A program made the position numbers and the translations under genes. From Desulfobacterales bacterium (GTDB lineage: Bacteria; Desulfobacterota; Desulfobacteria; Desulfobacterales; SpSt-501): DNA of 64,000 nucleotides. Under the pieces are notes generated by a model. The model did not search any database and had not been told where the DNA came from. It saw only the letters and a program-made list of their open reading frames with translations. Location of the stretch: contig JALOOU010000014.1 of the NCBI GenBank assembly GCA_025454255.1, positions 20,186 to 84,185 of the forward strand. The letters are read 5' to 3'. This document shows positions 1-8,406 of the stretch, piece by piece; positions within the stretch are counted from its first letter, which is position 1; each line of letters starts with the position of its first letter.

Positions 1-1
1 C

Positions 2-2587
2 ATCGTGCGCTCCCGTCAGATGGCGGGCTATGATGCGGTCTACGTCCCCGGCTGGGACTGCCACGGCCTGCCGATCGAGCACAACGTGGACAAGGAGCTG
101 GGGGAGAAGAAGAACCGCCTGTCCAAGCCCCAGGTGCGCAGGCTCTGCCGGGCCTACGCCGAGCGGTTCATCGACATCCAGCGCGAGGAGTTCAAGCGCC
201 TGGGCGTCATGGGGGACTGGGAGAACCCCTACCTGACCATGAACCACGAATACGAGGCGGTGATCGCCCGGGAGTGCATGCGGTTTGCCCTGAGCGGGGG
301 GCTGGTGCGCAGCAGAAAGCCCATTTATTGGTGCGCCACCTGCCAGACGGCCCTGGCGGAGGCCGAGATCGAATACCAGGACGAGACCACGGCCTCCATC
401 TACGTCAAGTTCGCCCTGACGGACGACCTCGGCGCGGACTACCCGGAGCTGGCCGGCCGCGCGGTCGCCGTCGTCATCTGGACGACCACGCCCTGGACCC
501 TGCCGGCCAACCTGGCGGTGGCCCTGCACCCGGAGTTCGAATACGTCGCGGTGGATGCGGGGCCGCAGGGGGTGCTCATCATGGCCCGCGAGCTGGTCGC
601 GGGCTGCATGCGGCGCTTCGGTATCGAGCGCTACACGGAGCTGGCCCGAATAGACCCGGTGCGGCTCGAGCGCAAACGCTGCGCGCACCCGCTCTACGCG
701 CGCGACTCGCTCATCGTTTTGGGCCGCCACGTGACGCTCGACGCCGGCACCGGCTGCGTGCACACCGCGCCCGGGCACGGCCGCGAGGACTACGAGGTCG
801 GGCTGGAGTACGGCCTTGAGCCCTACTCGCCGGTCGACGACCGGGGCTGCTTCACGGACGAGGTCGAGCTCTTCGCAGGCCGCTCGGTCTTCGCGGCCAA
901 CCCGCACATCAGCGCGCAGCTGCAGCGCCGCGGCGCCCTGGTGAACGAGAGCCGCTTCGAGCACTCCTATCCGCACTGCTGGCGCTGCAAGGAGCCGGTG
1001 ATCTACCGGGCGACCCCCCAGTGGTTCATCCCCATGGACAAGACCGGGCTGCGCCGGCGCACCCTCGATGAGATCGGCCGGGTGGCCTGGATCCCCGCCT
1101 GGGGGCGGGAGCGCATCACCGGCATGATCGAGAACCGCCCCGACTGGTGCGTCTCGCGCCAGCGCGCCTGGGGGGTGCCCATCACGGTGCTCACCTGCGA
1201 GCGCTGCGAGGCGCTGGTGATCTCCCCCGAGATCGCCGAGCGGATCGCGCGCATGTTCGCCGAGCACGGCGCCGACATCTGGTTCGAAAAGAGCGCCGCC
1301 GACATCCTGCCGGCGGGCACGCGCTGCGGCCAGTGCGGCCACGACCGCTTCGTCAAGGAGGAGGACATCCTGGACGTCTGGTTCGACTCCGGGGTGAGCC
1401 ATGCGGCCGTGCTGGAGGTGCGCCCGGAGCTGCGCTGGCCGGCCGATCTCTACCTCGAGGGCAGCGACCAGCACCGCGGCTGGTTCCACAGCTCGCTGTT
1501 GACCGCCGTGGGCACACGGGGGCGGGCGCCATACCGCTCCGTGCTCACCCACGGGTTCGTGGTGGATGCCGACGGCCGCAAGATGTCCAAGTCGCTCGGC
1601 AACGTCGTCGCCCCGCGCGAGGTGATCGACCGCTACGGCGCGGAGATCCTGCGGCTGTGGGTGTCCGCCTCGGACTACCAGGAGGACATCCGCATCTCGG
1701 AGGGCATCCTGGCCCAGCTGAGCGACGCCTACCGGCGCATCCGCAACACCAGCCGCTTCATCCTCGGGAACCTCTACGATTTCGATCCGGCCCGGGACCG
1801 GCCGGCGCCCGCCGAGATGCGGGAGATCGACCGGTTCATCCTGCACCGGCTGCAGGTGCTGCTGGAGAAGATCCGGAAGGCCTACGAGCGCTACGAGTAC
1901 CACACCATCTACCATGGGCTTTATCAATTCTGCACCGTGGACCTCTCGGCCCTCTATCTCGACATCCTGAAGGACCGGCTCTACACCTCGCCGGCCCGAT
2001 CGCGCGAGCGCAGAAGCGCCCAGGCCGCGATGCACCTTCTGTTGGACGCCATGGCCCGGGTGATGGCCCCGATCCTGCCCTTCACGGCCGAGGAGATCTG
2101 GCAGCACCTGCCCGCTGCGTCCGACAAGGCCGCGAGCATCCATCTGGTCCGGTTCCCGGAGCCGGATGCCGGCTTCATCGACGAGGCCCTGGCCGCGCGC
2201 TGGGAGAGCCTGTTGAAGGTGCGGGCCGAAGTGACCAAGGCGCTCGAGGCGGCGCGGGTGCAGAAGCAGATCGGCCATGCGCTGGATGCGGCCGTGACCG
2301 TCGCGGCCGGGCCGGAGCTCTATGCCGAACTGGCCCCCTTCGCGGCGGAGCTGCGCTCCATCCTGATCGTCTCCGCGGCCGAGCTGGTGCCCGCTGCGGC
2401 GCTCGCGGGGGCGATCGAGAGCACCGAGGTTCCCGGCCTGAAGGTGCAGGTCCGGCCGGCGCCCGGAGCCAAGTGCGAACGCTGCTGGGTGCATGCCCCA
2501 TCGGTGGGGGAGAGCGCCGATCACCCCACGATCTGCGGCCGCTGCCGGGATGCCTTGGCCCGGATGGGGGCGGCCGGCCCCGCATGA
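2..2587 (+). CDS. ileS: Isoleucyl-tRNA synthetase, 5'-truncated by window edge
   Basis: Charges tRNA-Ile with isoleucine in the cytoplasm and edits misacylated valine. The frame is open to the window edge, so the N-terminus is missing; the valine codon at base 5 is internal. The class I HIGH-type motif is seen as CHGLPIEH near the start. The editing (CP1) insertion follows, then KMSKSLGN at about fragment residue 526, an anticodon-binding helical domain, and a C-terminal zinc finger of two CxxC pairs (CERCW and CGRC) typical of bacterial IleS. The visible 860 residues fit a full protein of about 930. The stop overlaps the lspA start (ATGA), and ileS-lspA is a common bacterial pair. Confidence 0.97.
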   Translation: MVRSRQMAGYDAVYVPGWDCHGLPIEHNVDKELGEKKNRLSKPQVRRLCRAYAERFIDIQREEFKRLGVMGDWENPYLTMNHEYEAVIARECMRFALSGGLVRSRKPIYWCATCQTALAEAEIEYQDETTASIYVKFALTDDLGADYPELAGRAVAVVIWTTTPWTLPANLAVALHPEFEYVAVDAGPQGVLIMARELVAGCMRRFGIERYTELARIDPVRLERKRCAHPLYARDSLIVLGRHVTLDAGTGCVHTAPGHGREDYEVGLEYGLEPYSPVDDRGCFTDEVELFAGRSVFAANPHISAQLQRRGALVNESRFEHSYPHCWRCKEPVIYRATPQWFIPMDKTGLRRRTLDEIGRVAWIPAWGRERITGMIENRPDWCVSRQRAWGVPITVLTCERCEALVISPEIAERIARMFAEHGADIWFEKSAADILPAGTRCGQCGHDRFVKEEDILDVWFDSGVSHAAVLEVRPELRWPADLYLEGSDQHRGWFHSSLLTAVGTRGRAPYRSVLTHGFVVDADGRKMSKSLGNVVAPREVIDRYGAEILRLWVSASDYQEDIRISEGILAQLSDAYRRIRNTSRFILGNLYDFDPARDRPAPAEMREIDRFILHRLQVLLEKIRKAYERYEYHTIYHGLYQFCTVDLSALYLDILKDRLYTSPARSRERRSAQAAMHLLLDAMARVMAPILPFTAEEIWQHLPAASDKAASIHLVRFPEPDAGFIDEALAARWESLLKVRAEVTKALEAARVQKQIGHALDAAVTVAAGPELYAELAPFAAELRSILIVSAAELVPAAALAGAIESTEVPGLKVQVRPAPGAKCERCWVHAPSVGESADHPTICGRCRDALARMGAAGPA

Positions 2588-3069
2588 CGGCCGCCAAGCT
2601 CAAATTCCTGGCCCTGGTGGCCGGCGGGGTGCTGGTCCTGGACCAGCTGACCAAGGCCTGGGTCCTGAAGCACCTGGCCCTGGGCGCGAGCCTGACGCTC
2701 ATTCCCGGCTTTTTCGACCTCACCCACGTCCACAACCCGGGGGGGGCCTTCGGCTTTCTGGCCACGATGGGCCCCGTGGTGCGGGCCATCGTCTTCATCG
2801 CCGCCTCGGCGCTCGCCGCCGGCGTCATCCTGTGGTTGTATCTGCAGACCCCGACCCGGCAGCGGCTGGCTGCGTTCGGGCTGGCGCTCGTCTTCGGGGG
2901 CGCCCTCGGCAACCTCATCGACCGGATCCGGTTCGGGGTGGTGATCGATTTTTTCGATGTCTACATCGGGCGGATGCACTGGCCCGCGTTCAATGTGGCC
3001 GACAGCGCCATCACCGTGGGTGTTTGCATCTTTGCCGCCCACCTGATTTTTGCGAAACCCTCGGCGTGA
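2584..3069 (+). CDS. lspA: Lipoprotein signal peptidase (signal peptidase II)
   Basis: Inner-membrane aspartyl protease that removes the signal peptide of diacylglyceryl-modified prolipoproteins. The 161-residue product has four hydrophobic segments. Conserved family blocks are DQLTK near residue 20, HNPGGAFGF, GNLIDR, VIDFFDVY and FNVADSAI; the catalytic aspartates are those of VIDF and NVAD (about D122 and D140). The start is the ATG that overlaps the ileS stop by 4 bases, which implies translational coupling. The ORF track shows it fused to a long out-of-frame extension that is only the ileS shadow. Confidence 0.96.
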   Translation: MTAAKLKFLALVAGGVLVLDQLTKAWVLKHLALGASLTLIPGFFDLTHVHNPGGAFGFLATMGPVVRAIVFIAASALAAGVILWLYLQTPTRQRLAAFGLALVFGGALGNLIDRIRFGVVIDFFDVYIGRMHWPAFNVADSAITVGVCIFAAHLIFAKPSA

Positions 3070-3114
3070 CCGGCGGCCGCTGCGCTCACGGCGCAGGGCG
3101 CCCCCTGGGGGACC

Positions 3115-4575
3115 ATGGCCGAAATCACCCACAACGAGCTCCGCTCCCACCTTCGGGGGCTTGACCCCGCCGCGGGCAACGCCCCGCCTGCTGTGGTGTT
3201 GATCCACGGTGAGGAGCGCATCGTGCAAGGGGCACTCGATCGCATCCTGGAGCGGCTGCTGCCGGAGGCCCGCGGGAGCCTCAATTACGAGCCCTTCGAC
3301 GGCGCCACCGCCGATATGGGCGATGTGCTCGCCCGCATGAACACCTTCTCCCTGACCCCCGGCGCCAAGGTGGTGGTGCTCAAGGCGGCGCGCATCTTCC
3401 ACTCCAAGGAGGACGCGGCGCGTCTGCTCTCCCAGGCGCGCAAGGCCCACGCCGAGGACGACCTGCCGCGCGCGGCCCGCGGCCTGCTCTCCGCCCTGAG
3501 CCAGTTGGGCCTGACGTTCGCGGAGGCCCGCCGGCCCGAGCGCGCGGTTCTCCTGCCGGCGGGCGCCGACGGCGCCGAGGAGGACGGCTGGGTCGACGCC
3601 GTCTTAGCCTACTGCGGCGAGAACGGCCTGAGCATCCCGCCCGCCGCAGACTCCGCCGGGATGCTGCAGCGGGCGGTCGCAAAGGGCTTCCCGCGCGGCA
3701 ACCACCTGATCATCACCACCGACGGCGCCGACCGCCGGCGGTCCGTCTACGGCGCCCTGAACGCTGCCGGCCTGATCGTGGACTGCTCCGTCCCCACGGG
3801 CGAGGGCCGAGCCGACCGGCAGGCCCAGGAGGCGGTCCTCTCCGATCACGTGCGGGCGGCCCTGGCCCCGCACGGCAAGGTGCTGGAGCCGGCCGCGTTT
3901 CAGGCGCTCTGCGAGATGACCGGGTTCAACCTCGGCATCTTCGCCAACAACCTGGAGATCCTCATCGACTACGCGGGGGAGCGCCGGGAGATAACGGCCG
4001 GGGACGTGGCAGCGGTCCTGGCGCGGACCAAAAAAGACCCTATCTTCGAGTTCACCAACGCCCTGACCGAGCGCCATCTCGACCACGCCCTGTTTTTCCT
4101 CGGCACGCTGCTTGACGGCGAGATCCACCCGCTGCAGGCGCTGGCGGCCATGGCCAACCAGGTGCGCAAGCTGCTCGCGGTCAAGGAGTTCACCGCGAGC
4201 CCTGAGGGTGCGCTCTGGCAGCGCGGGTGCAGCTTCCCGCTCTTCCAGAAAACCGTCCTGCCGGCTGTCGTCCGCCGCGACCAGGAGTTTCTGGCCCGGC
4301 TCGAAGCGTGGGAGGAGGCCGCCGCCGCACCCCCGGCGGAAGGCAAGAAAAAGAAGAAGCCCCGGGCGGCCTCCGACCTGGTGCTGGCCCGCAACCCGGG
4401 CAATGCCTACCCGGTCTACATGCTCTTTAAAAAGGCGCAGGGCTTCCGTCGGGAGCAGCTGCTGGCGGTGATCCGGCGGCTCAGCGCGGCCGATGCCGAG
4501 CTCAAATCCTCCCCGCTTCATCCGCGGTTGATTTTGGAGCGGGTGGTGTGGCAGATATGTGACACGCACGGGTGA
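3115..4575 (+). CDS. holA: DNA polymerase III subunit delta (HolA family)
   Basis: Clamp-loader delta subunit, which opens the beta sliding clamp in the replicative polymerase complex. The N-terminus shows VVLIHGEE followed by segments like the AAA+-related fold of HolA. The C-terminal collar region is recognisable (FEFTNALTERHLDHALFFL, then QALAAMANQVRKLLAVKEF). At 486 residues it is clearly longer than the usual 330-350. The extra length lies in an alanine- and charge-rich stretch around residues 110-190 and in a low-complexity KKKKK insertion near residue 410. It begins 45 bases after lspA. Delta subunits diverge strongly, but the C-terminal match makes the call good. Confidence 0.85.
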   Translation: MAEITHNELRSHLRGLDPAAGNAPPAVVLIHGEERIVQGALDRILERLLPEARGSLNYEPFDGATADMGDVLARMNTFSLTPGAKVVVLKAARIFHSKEDAARLLSQARKAHAEDDLPRAARGLLSALSQLGLTFAEARRPERAVLLPAGADGAEEDGWVDAVLAYCGENGLSIPPAADSAGMLQRAVAKGFPRGNHLIITTDGADRRRSVYGALNAAGLIVDCSVPTGEGRADRQAQEAVLSDHVRAALAPHGKVLEPAAFQALCEMTGFNLGIFANNLEILIDYAGERREITAGDVAAVLARTKKDPIFEFTNALTERHLDHALFFLGTLLDGEIHPLQALAAMANQVRKLLAVKEFTASPEGALWQRGCSFPLFQKTVLPAVVRRDQEFLARLEAWEEAAAAPPAEGKKKKKPRAASDLVLARNPGNAYPVYMLFKKAQGFRREQLLAVIRRLSAADAELKSSPLHPRLILERVVWQICDTHG

Positions 4576-4577
4576 CG

Positions 4578-4790
4578 ATGGGCTTTATCCGCAACCAGGA
4601 AGAAAAGCTTGCCGCGCGGTTTCTGCGGTGGCAATACCAAAAGCAGGGCCTGGCGGCGCCGGCCGAGGAGCAGATCCGGCGCCATGCGGCGCAGATCGTC
4701 GCCGAGGCCCACCGCATCGGCCGCCTGCGCGGCGGCAATCTGCTCGAGATCATGCAGGAGCTGGTGGCCGATCTCTTGAAGAAAAAATAG
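4578..4790 (+). CDS. Small uncharacterised helical protein
   Basis: Not recognised. The 70-residue product (MGFIRNQEEKLAARFLRW...) is rich in Arg, Glu and Ala, predicted mostly helical, ends in three lysines, and has no signal peptide or cysteines. The ORF track starts it at a GTG overlapping the holA stop (4572). The ATG at 4578, two codons inside, is an equally good start. It lies immediately behind holA and before a cysteine-rich small gene, so it is probably co-transcribed with holA. Confidence 0.6.
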   Translation: MGFIRNQEEKLAARFLRWQYQKQGLAAPAEEQIRRHAAQIVAEAHRIGRLRGGNLLEIMQELVADLLKKK

Positions 4791-4831
4791 ACCGGTCGGA
4801 CCCCCATCCCACAGACGACCAGGAGGAACCG

Positions 4832-5095
4832 ATGAGCACGAGCTGGAAAGAGAAGCTGTCCTGCGCCACCCAATGCCACCGCTGCAGCCGCAAGCTGGCC
4901 CCGAAAGACCAGCGGATCCTCTCGGTCTACGACCACGAGCCGATCTGCCTGCCATGCAAGCACTCCGAGGAAAAGCGCCCCGACTACGAAGCCGCCTCCA
5001 AGGAGGCGATCGGACAGTGCCTGATGGACGTCGAGGTCGCCTACGGCGACCCCGGCGGCTACTGCTACCACCACTTCTACCCGTTCACCTGCTGA
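4832..5095 (+). CDS. Small cysteine-rich (zinc-ribbon-like) protein
   Basis: Eighty-seven residues with a CHRC pair near the N-terminus, a CLPC pair about 30 residues later, and a Cys/His/Tyr-rich tail (YCYHHFYPFTC). The two CxxC knuckles suggest a structural zinc or iron site. The ATG at 4832 is chosen because AGGAGGAACC precedes it directly; the longer ORF-track start at 4559 is a shadow of the preceding gene. Function unknown. It lies 41 bases after the small helical ORF in the same direction. Confidence 0.7.
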   Translation: MSTSWKEKLSCATQCHRCSRKLAPKDQRILSVYDHEPICLPCKHSEEKRPDYEAASKEAIGQCLMDVEVAYGDPGGYCYHHFYPFTC

Positions 5096-5143
5096 GGGCG
5101 GGCGGGCAATGTTGCATCGTCTCATGCGGGACAAGGAGGATGC

Positions 5144-5911
5144 GTGCGTGGAAACCCCTTTGAACTGACATCAAAGGTGGCCCTGGTGACGGGCGCCGGG
5201 CGGGGCATCGGGCGGGCCTGCGCCCTGGCCCTGGCGCAGGCGGGCGCCGATGTGGCCCTGGTCGCGCGCAGCCGGCCGGAGCTCGAGACTGTCGCCGATG
5301 AGATCGGCCGGATGGGCCGCAAGGCCTTCGTCCGTCCGCAGGACGTGACCCGGGTCGACCAGCTGCCGGCGGCGATGGAGGCGGTCGTGGCGCACCTGGG
5401 CGGGATCGACATCCTGGTGAACAACGCCGGCATGAACATCCCCCAGGCGGCACTCGAGGTCACGCCCGAGGCGTGGGACCGGGTCATCGATCTCAACCTG
5501 AGGGCCGCCTTCTTCACGGCGCAGGCGGCGGGCCGCGTCATGGTGCGGCAGGGCCGCGGCGGACGCATCATCAACCTGACCTCCCAGACCGGCAGCGTGG
5601 GGTTGCTGAAACGCGCCGCCTACTGCGCCAGCAAGGGGGCGCTCAACCTGGTGACGAAGGTCCTGGCCCTGGAGTGGGCCGCCCACAACATTCTGGTCAA
5701 CGCGGTGGCGCCGACATTCATCGAGACCGACTTCTCGCGCGGCTTTTTATCCGACCCGGCCTTCCGCGAGTATGCCTTGTCCAAAAACCTGCTCAAGCGG
5801 TTCGGGACGCCCGAGGACGTGACGGGGGCGGTGGTGTACCTGGCCTCGCCGGCCGCCTCCCTGGTCACCGGCCATATCCTTTTCGTGGACGCCGGCTGGA
5901 CGGCGCACTGA
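5144..5911 (+). CDS. Short-chain dehydrogenase/reductase (SDR), FabG/gluconate 5-dehydrogenase-like
   Basis: NAD(P)-dependent oxidoreductase of the classical SDR family, 255 residues. The Rossmann glycine motif TGAGRGIG is near residue 17, the NNAG motif near 90, the catalytic Ser/Tyr/Lys set includes YCASK near 160, and the C-terminus (FVDAGWTAH) is typical. Start is a GTG with AAGGAGGA a few bases upstream; the ATG at 5140 is in another frame and stops quickly. It precedes a HisD-like dehydrogenase by 67 bases, so the two probably oxidise successive alcohol groups of one catabolic substrate. Substrate is not predictable from sequence. Confidence 0.9.
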   Translation: MRGNPFELTSKVALVTGAGRGIGRACALALAQAGADVALVARSRPELETVADEIGRMGRKAFVRPQDVTRVDQLPAAMEAVVAHLGGIDILVNNAGMNIPQAALEVTPEAWDRVIDLNLRAAFFTAQAAGRVMVRQGRGGRIINLTSQTGSVGLLKRAAYCASKGALNLVTKVLALEWAAHNILVNAVAPTFIETDFSRGFLSDPAFREYALSKNLLKRFGTPEDVTGAVVYLASPAASLVTGHILFVDAGWTAH

Positions 5912-5978
5912 CCGCCGCCGGCCGCAAGGCTTTCGTCAACCGGGGCGCGGACCCCGCTCTGAAAGAGGAGATCTGCAG

Positions 5979-7286
5979 ATGGCGCGCTATCTCAAGCAGG
6001 CCAAGCAACGGCCCAAGGAAGATCTGACCCGCGTGCGCGAAACGGTCCGGGAGATCATCGACAGGGTCCGCTGCGAGGGGGAGGCGGGGGTGCGGCACTA
6101 CTCCGCCAAATTCGACAACTGGTCGCCCAAAAGCTTCAAGGTGGACAGCGCGGAGATCGCGGCGGTCAAATCCCGGCTGCCCGCGACGATGGTGGCGGAC
6201 ATCGATTTCTGCCAGACGCAGATCCGCAACTTCGCCTCCGAGCAGATGAAGCGGCTCTCCGACTTCGAGATCCAGACCCTGCCCGGGGTCTTCCTGGGCC
6301 AGAAAATCATCCCCGTGGCCTCCTCCGGCGCCTATGTCCCGGGCGGCCGCTACCCCATGCTGGCCTCGGCGCACATGACGGTGATCACCCCCAAGGTGGC
6401 CGGGGTGAAGCGGGTGGTGGCGTGCTCGCCTCCGGTCAACGGGCAGGGGATGTACCCGGCGACCCTCTACGCGATGGTTGCGGCCGGGGCCGACGAGGTC
6501 TACTGCATGGGCGGGGTCCAGGCCCTGGCGGCGATGGCCTACGGCATGGAGGGGCTTGCGCCCGTGGATGTCGTGGTCGGCGCGGGCAACCAGTTCGTGG
6601 CCGAGGCCAAGCGCCAGCTCTTCGGGGAGGTGGGCATCGACCTGTTGGCCGGCCCCACCGAAATTTTAATCATCGCCGACGGGTCGGCCGACCCGGTCAT
6701 CCTGGCCGCGGATCTCCTCGGCCAGGCCGAGCACGACCCGAACTCCCGGCAGTGCCTGATTTCGCTCTCCACGCCGGTGGCCGAGGCGACGATCCGGGAG
6801 CTGGAGCGGCAGCTGGCGACCCTGCCCACGCGGGAGGTGGCCGGGCGCTCGTGGGGCGATTACGGCGAGGTCGTGGTGGTGGACTCCCCCGAGGAGGCGG
6901 CGGACTTGTCCGATGCCTGGGCGCCGGAGCACCTGGAGGTCCAGACCGAGGATTGGCGGTTTTTCCTGGGGCGCTGCCGGAACTACGGCTCCATGTTCTG
7001 CGGCGAGGAGACCACGGTCTCCTACGGCGACAAGACCATCGGCACCAACCATGTCCTGCCGACCCTGCGGGCCGCCCGCTACACCGGCGGGCTGTCGGTC
7101 CACAAGTTCGTCAAGGTCGTCACCTACCAGCACGCCACCCGCGAGGGGTCGCTGGAGATCGCCCGGGTCTGCGAACGGGCCTGCAACTACGAGAACATGC
7201 TGGCCCACGGCCTGAGCTGCCGGGTCCGGATCGACAAATACGCTAGAAATCCCACTGCACCGGGTTGTCGTCGAGCAGACCCGTGA
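5979..7286 (+). CDS. Histidinol dehydrogenase-family protein (HisD-like, probably not histidine biosynthesis)
   Basis: NAD-dependent zinc dehydrogenase fold of the HisD family, 435 residues. Conserved blocks include GAYVPGGRYPMLASAHMTVI, VGAGNQFVAEAKRQLFG, LAGPTE, QAEHDPNSRQ, APEHLE and GTNHVLPT, supplying the expected Gln/His/Glu/His metal and catalytic positions. The N-terminal wording and the long TGGLSVHKFVK region resemble HisD-like paralogues that act on sulfonate or other diols rather than histidinol. No his gene is nearby; the partner is an SDR. The last 12 residues run past the usual end of the family and overlap the converging aldo/keto reductase by 44 bases. Start ATG follows AAGAGGAGAT. 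Confidence 0.85.
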   Translation: MARYLKQAKQRPKEDLTRVRETVREIIDRVRCEGEAGVRHYSAKFDNWSPKSFKVDSAEIAAVKSRLPATMVADIDFCQTQIRNFASEQMKRLSDFEIQTLPGVFLGQKIIPVASSGAYVPGGRYPMLASAHMTVITPKVAGVKRVVACSPPVNGQGMYPATLYAMVAAGADEVYCMGGVQALAAMAYGMEGLAPVDVVVGAGNQFVAEAKRQLFGEVGIDLLAGPTEILIIADGSADPVILAADLLGQAEHDPNSRQCLISLSTPVAEATIRELERQLATLPTREVAGRSWGDYGEVVVVDSPEEAADLSDAWAPEHLEVQTEDWRFFLGRCRNYGSMFCGEETTVSYGDKTIGTNHVLPTLRAARYTGGLSVHKFVKVVTYQHATREGSLEIARVCERACNYENMLAHGLSCRVRIDKYARNPTAPGCRRADP

Positions 7287-8205
7287 CCGGACGGCTGAGG
7301 GCCTCCATTGCGGCCAGTTCGGAGGTGCTGAGCTCCACCTGCATGGCGCCGGCATTCTCGGCCGCCTGGGCCGGGCTGCGCGCCCCGGCAATGGCGCAGG
7401 TGTCGGGGTGCGACAGGACCCAGGCCAGCGCCAGCTGCGCCAGGCTCACCCCGCGGCGTCGGGCGATCGGCCCCAACCCCTCCACGGCCTTGAGCACCTG
7501 CGGGTAGATGTCCGGCTGGAAGAGCCGGTGCCCCCGGCGATGGTCGCCCTTTTCGAATGTCGGCGCCGCCCCGAACCGGCCCGCCAGGATGCCCTGGGCC
7601 ATGGGCGAGTAGGCCAGCACCGTGATGTCGTTGGCGGCGCAGTAGGGCAGGGCATCCCGTTCCGCCTGCCGCCAGAGCAGGGAGTACGGGGGCTGCAGGC
7701 TGTCGATCCGGCCATAGCGGGCGGCCTCCTCCAGCTGGGCCCGCGAAAAATTGGAGACCCCGACGGCCCGTATCTTCCCCTGCGCCTTCAGATCGGTCAT
7801 GGCGCGCATCGTCTCCTCGATGGGCACCTGGCGGCTGCCGAAAGAGCCCGCGGGCCAGTGGATCTGATAGAGGTCGATCACGTCGGTGTTGAGGTTCTTG
7901 AGGGAGCGATGGCAGGCTGCGATCACCTGGTCGTACTGCAGGTGATTGGAGAAGACCTTCGTCATCAGCACCACCCGGTCGCGGATCCCGGCGGTGGCGG
8001 CGGCGAGAATGCGCTCGGAGTGCCCCTTGCCGTACATCTCGGCCGTGTCGAAAGCGCTGATGCCGGCATCCACCGCGGCGCGGACGCTCTTTTTTATCTC
8101 CGCATCGTCGATCCCCGCCCACATCTCCTTGCCGGCCTGCCACATGCCCATGACGACGGGTGAAATCATAATGTCAGACGTTCCCAGGCGCAGTGCTTTT
8201 TGCAT
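7243..8205 (-). CDS. Aldo/keto reductase
   Basis: Cytoplasmic NADPH-dependent carbonyl reductase with TIM-barrel fold, 320 residues. Family signatures are FDTAEMYGKGHSE (active-site Asp and Tyr), DVIDLYQIHW (barrel strand with catalytic His), VGVSNFSRAQ and a C-terminal cofactor region (IAGARSPAQAAEN). Start ATG is preceded by GGGAGGAGTG. It converges on, and overlaps the end of, the HisD-like gene. The YajO/Tas-type AKR subfamily is likely; the natural substrate is unknown. Confidence 0.92.
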   Translation of the reverse strand: MQKALRLGTSDIMISPVVMGMWQAGKEMWAGIDDAEIKKSVRAAVDAGISAFDTAEMYGKGHSERILAAATAGIRDRVVLMTKVFSNHLQYDQVIAACHRSLKNLNTDVIDLYQIHWPAGSFGSRQVPIEETMRAMTDLKAQGKIRAVGVSNFSRAQLEEAARYGRIDSLQPPYSLLWRQAERDALPYCAANDITVLAYSPMAQGILAGRFGAAPTFEKGDHRRGHRLFQPDIYPQVLKAVEGLGPIARRRGVSLAQLALAWVLSHPDTCAIAGARSPAQAAENAGAMQVELSTSELAAMEALSRPVTGLLDDNPVQWDF

Positions 8206-8353
8206 CCGTCACTCCTCCCTATCGAAATCCGGCCGGCCCGCTCCGGCGGTGCAGTGGTTAAAGGGCTTTTTTCCTGAATGAATCGCTTCCTGTGGATCGA
8301 TAGTAGGGTCGCTTCGGCCGAAACACAAGCGGCGAGCCGATACGGCCGGCCGA

Positions 8354-8382
8354 TTGACAGTGACCGGCCGGGGACATATACC
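8354..8382 (+). promoter_or_regulatory. Sigma-70-type promoter for the J-domain gene
   Basis: TTGACA at 8354-8359, a 17-base spacer and TATACC at 8377-8382. Transcription would begin near 8389, upstream of the ATG at 8407 but downstream of the ORF-track start at 8278, which supports the shorter protein. Confidence 0.7.
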
Positions 8383-8406
8383 CTGGGACATCAAGCGAGG
8401 CCGACC

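Noticed and set aside
1147-2583. Upstream extension of the lspA ORF in the track
   Set aside because: Out-of-frame reading of ileS; the real lspA starts at the ATG overlapping the ileS stop.
5979-7286. Naming the HisD-family gene hisD of histidine biosynthesis
   Set aside because: No his neighbours, SDR partner, and sequence wording closer to non-histidine paralogues; left as HisD-like.
8278-8406. Upstream start for the J-domain gene
   Set aside because: A good promoter (8354-8382) lies inside this extension and the added residues have no homology-like pattern.
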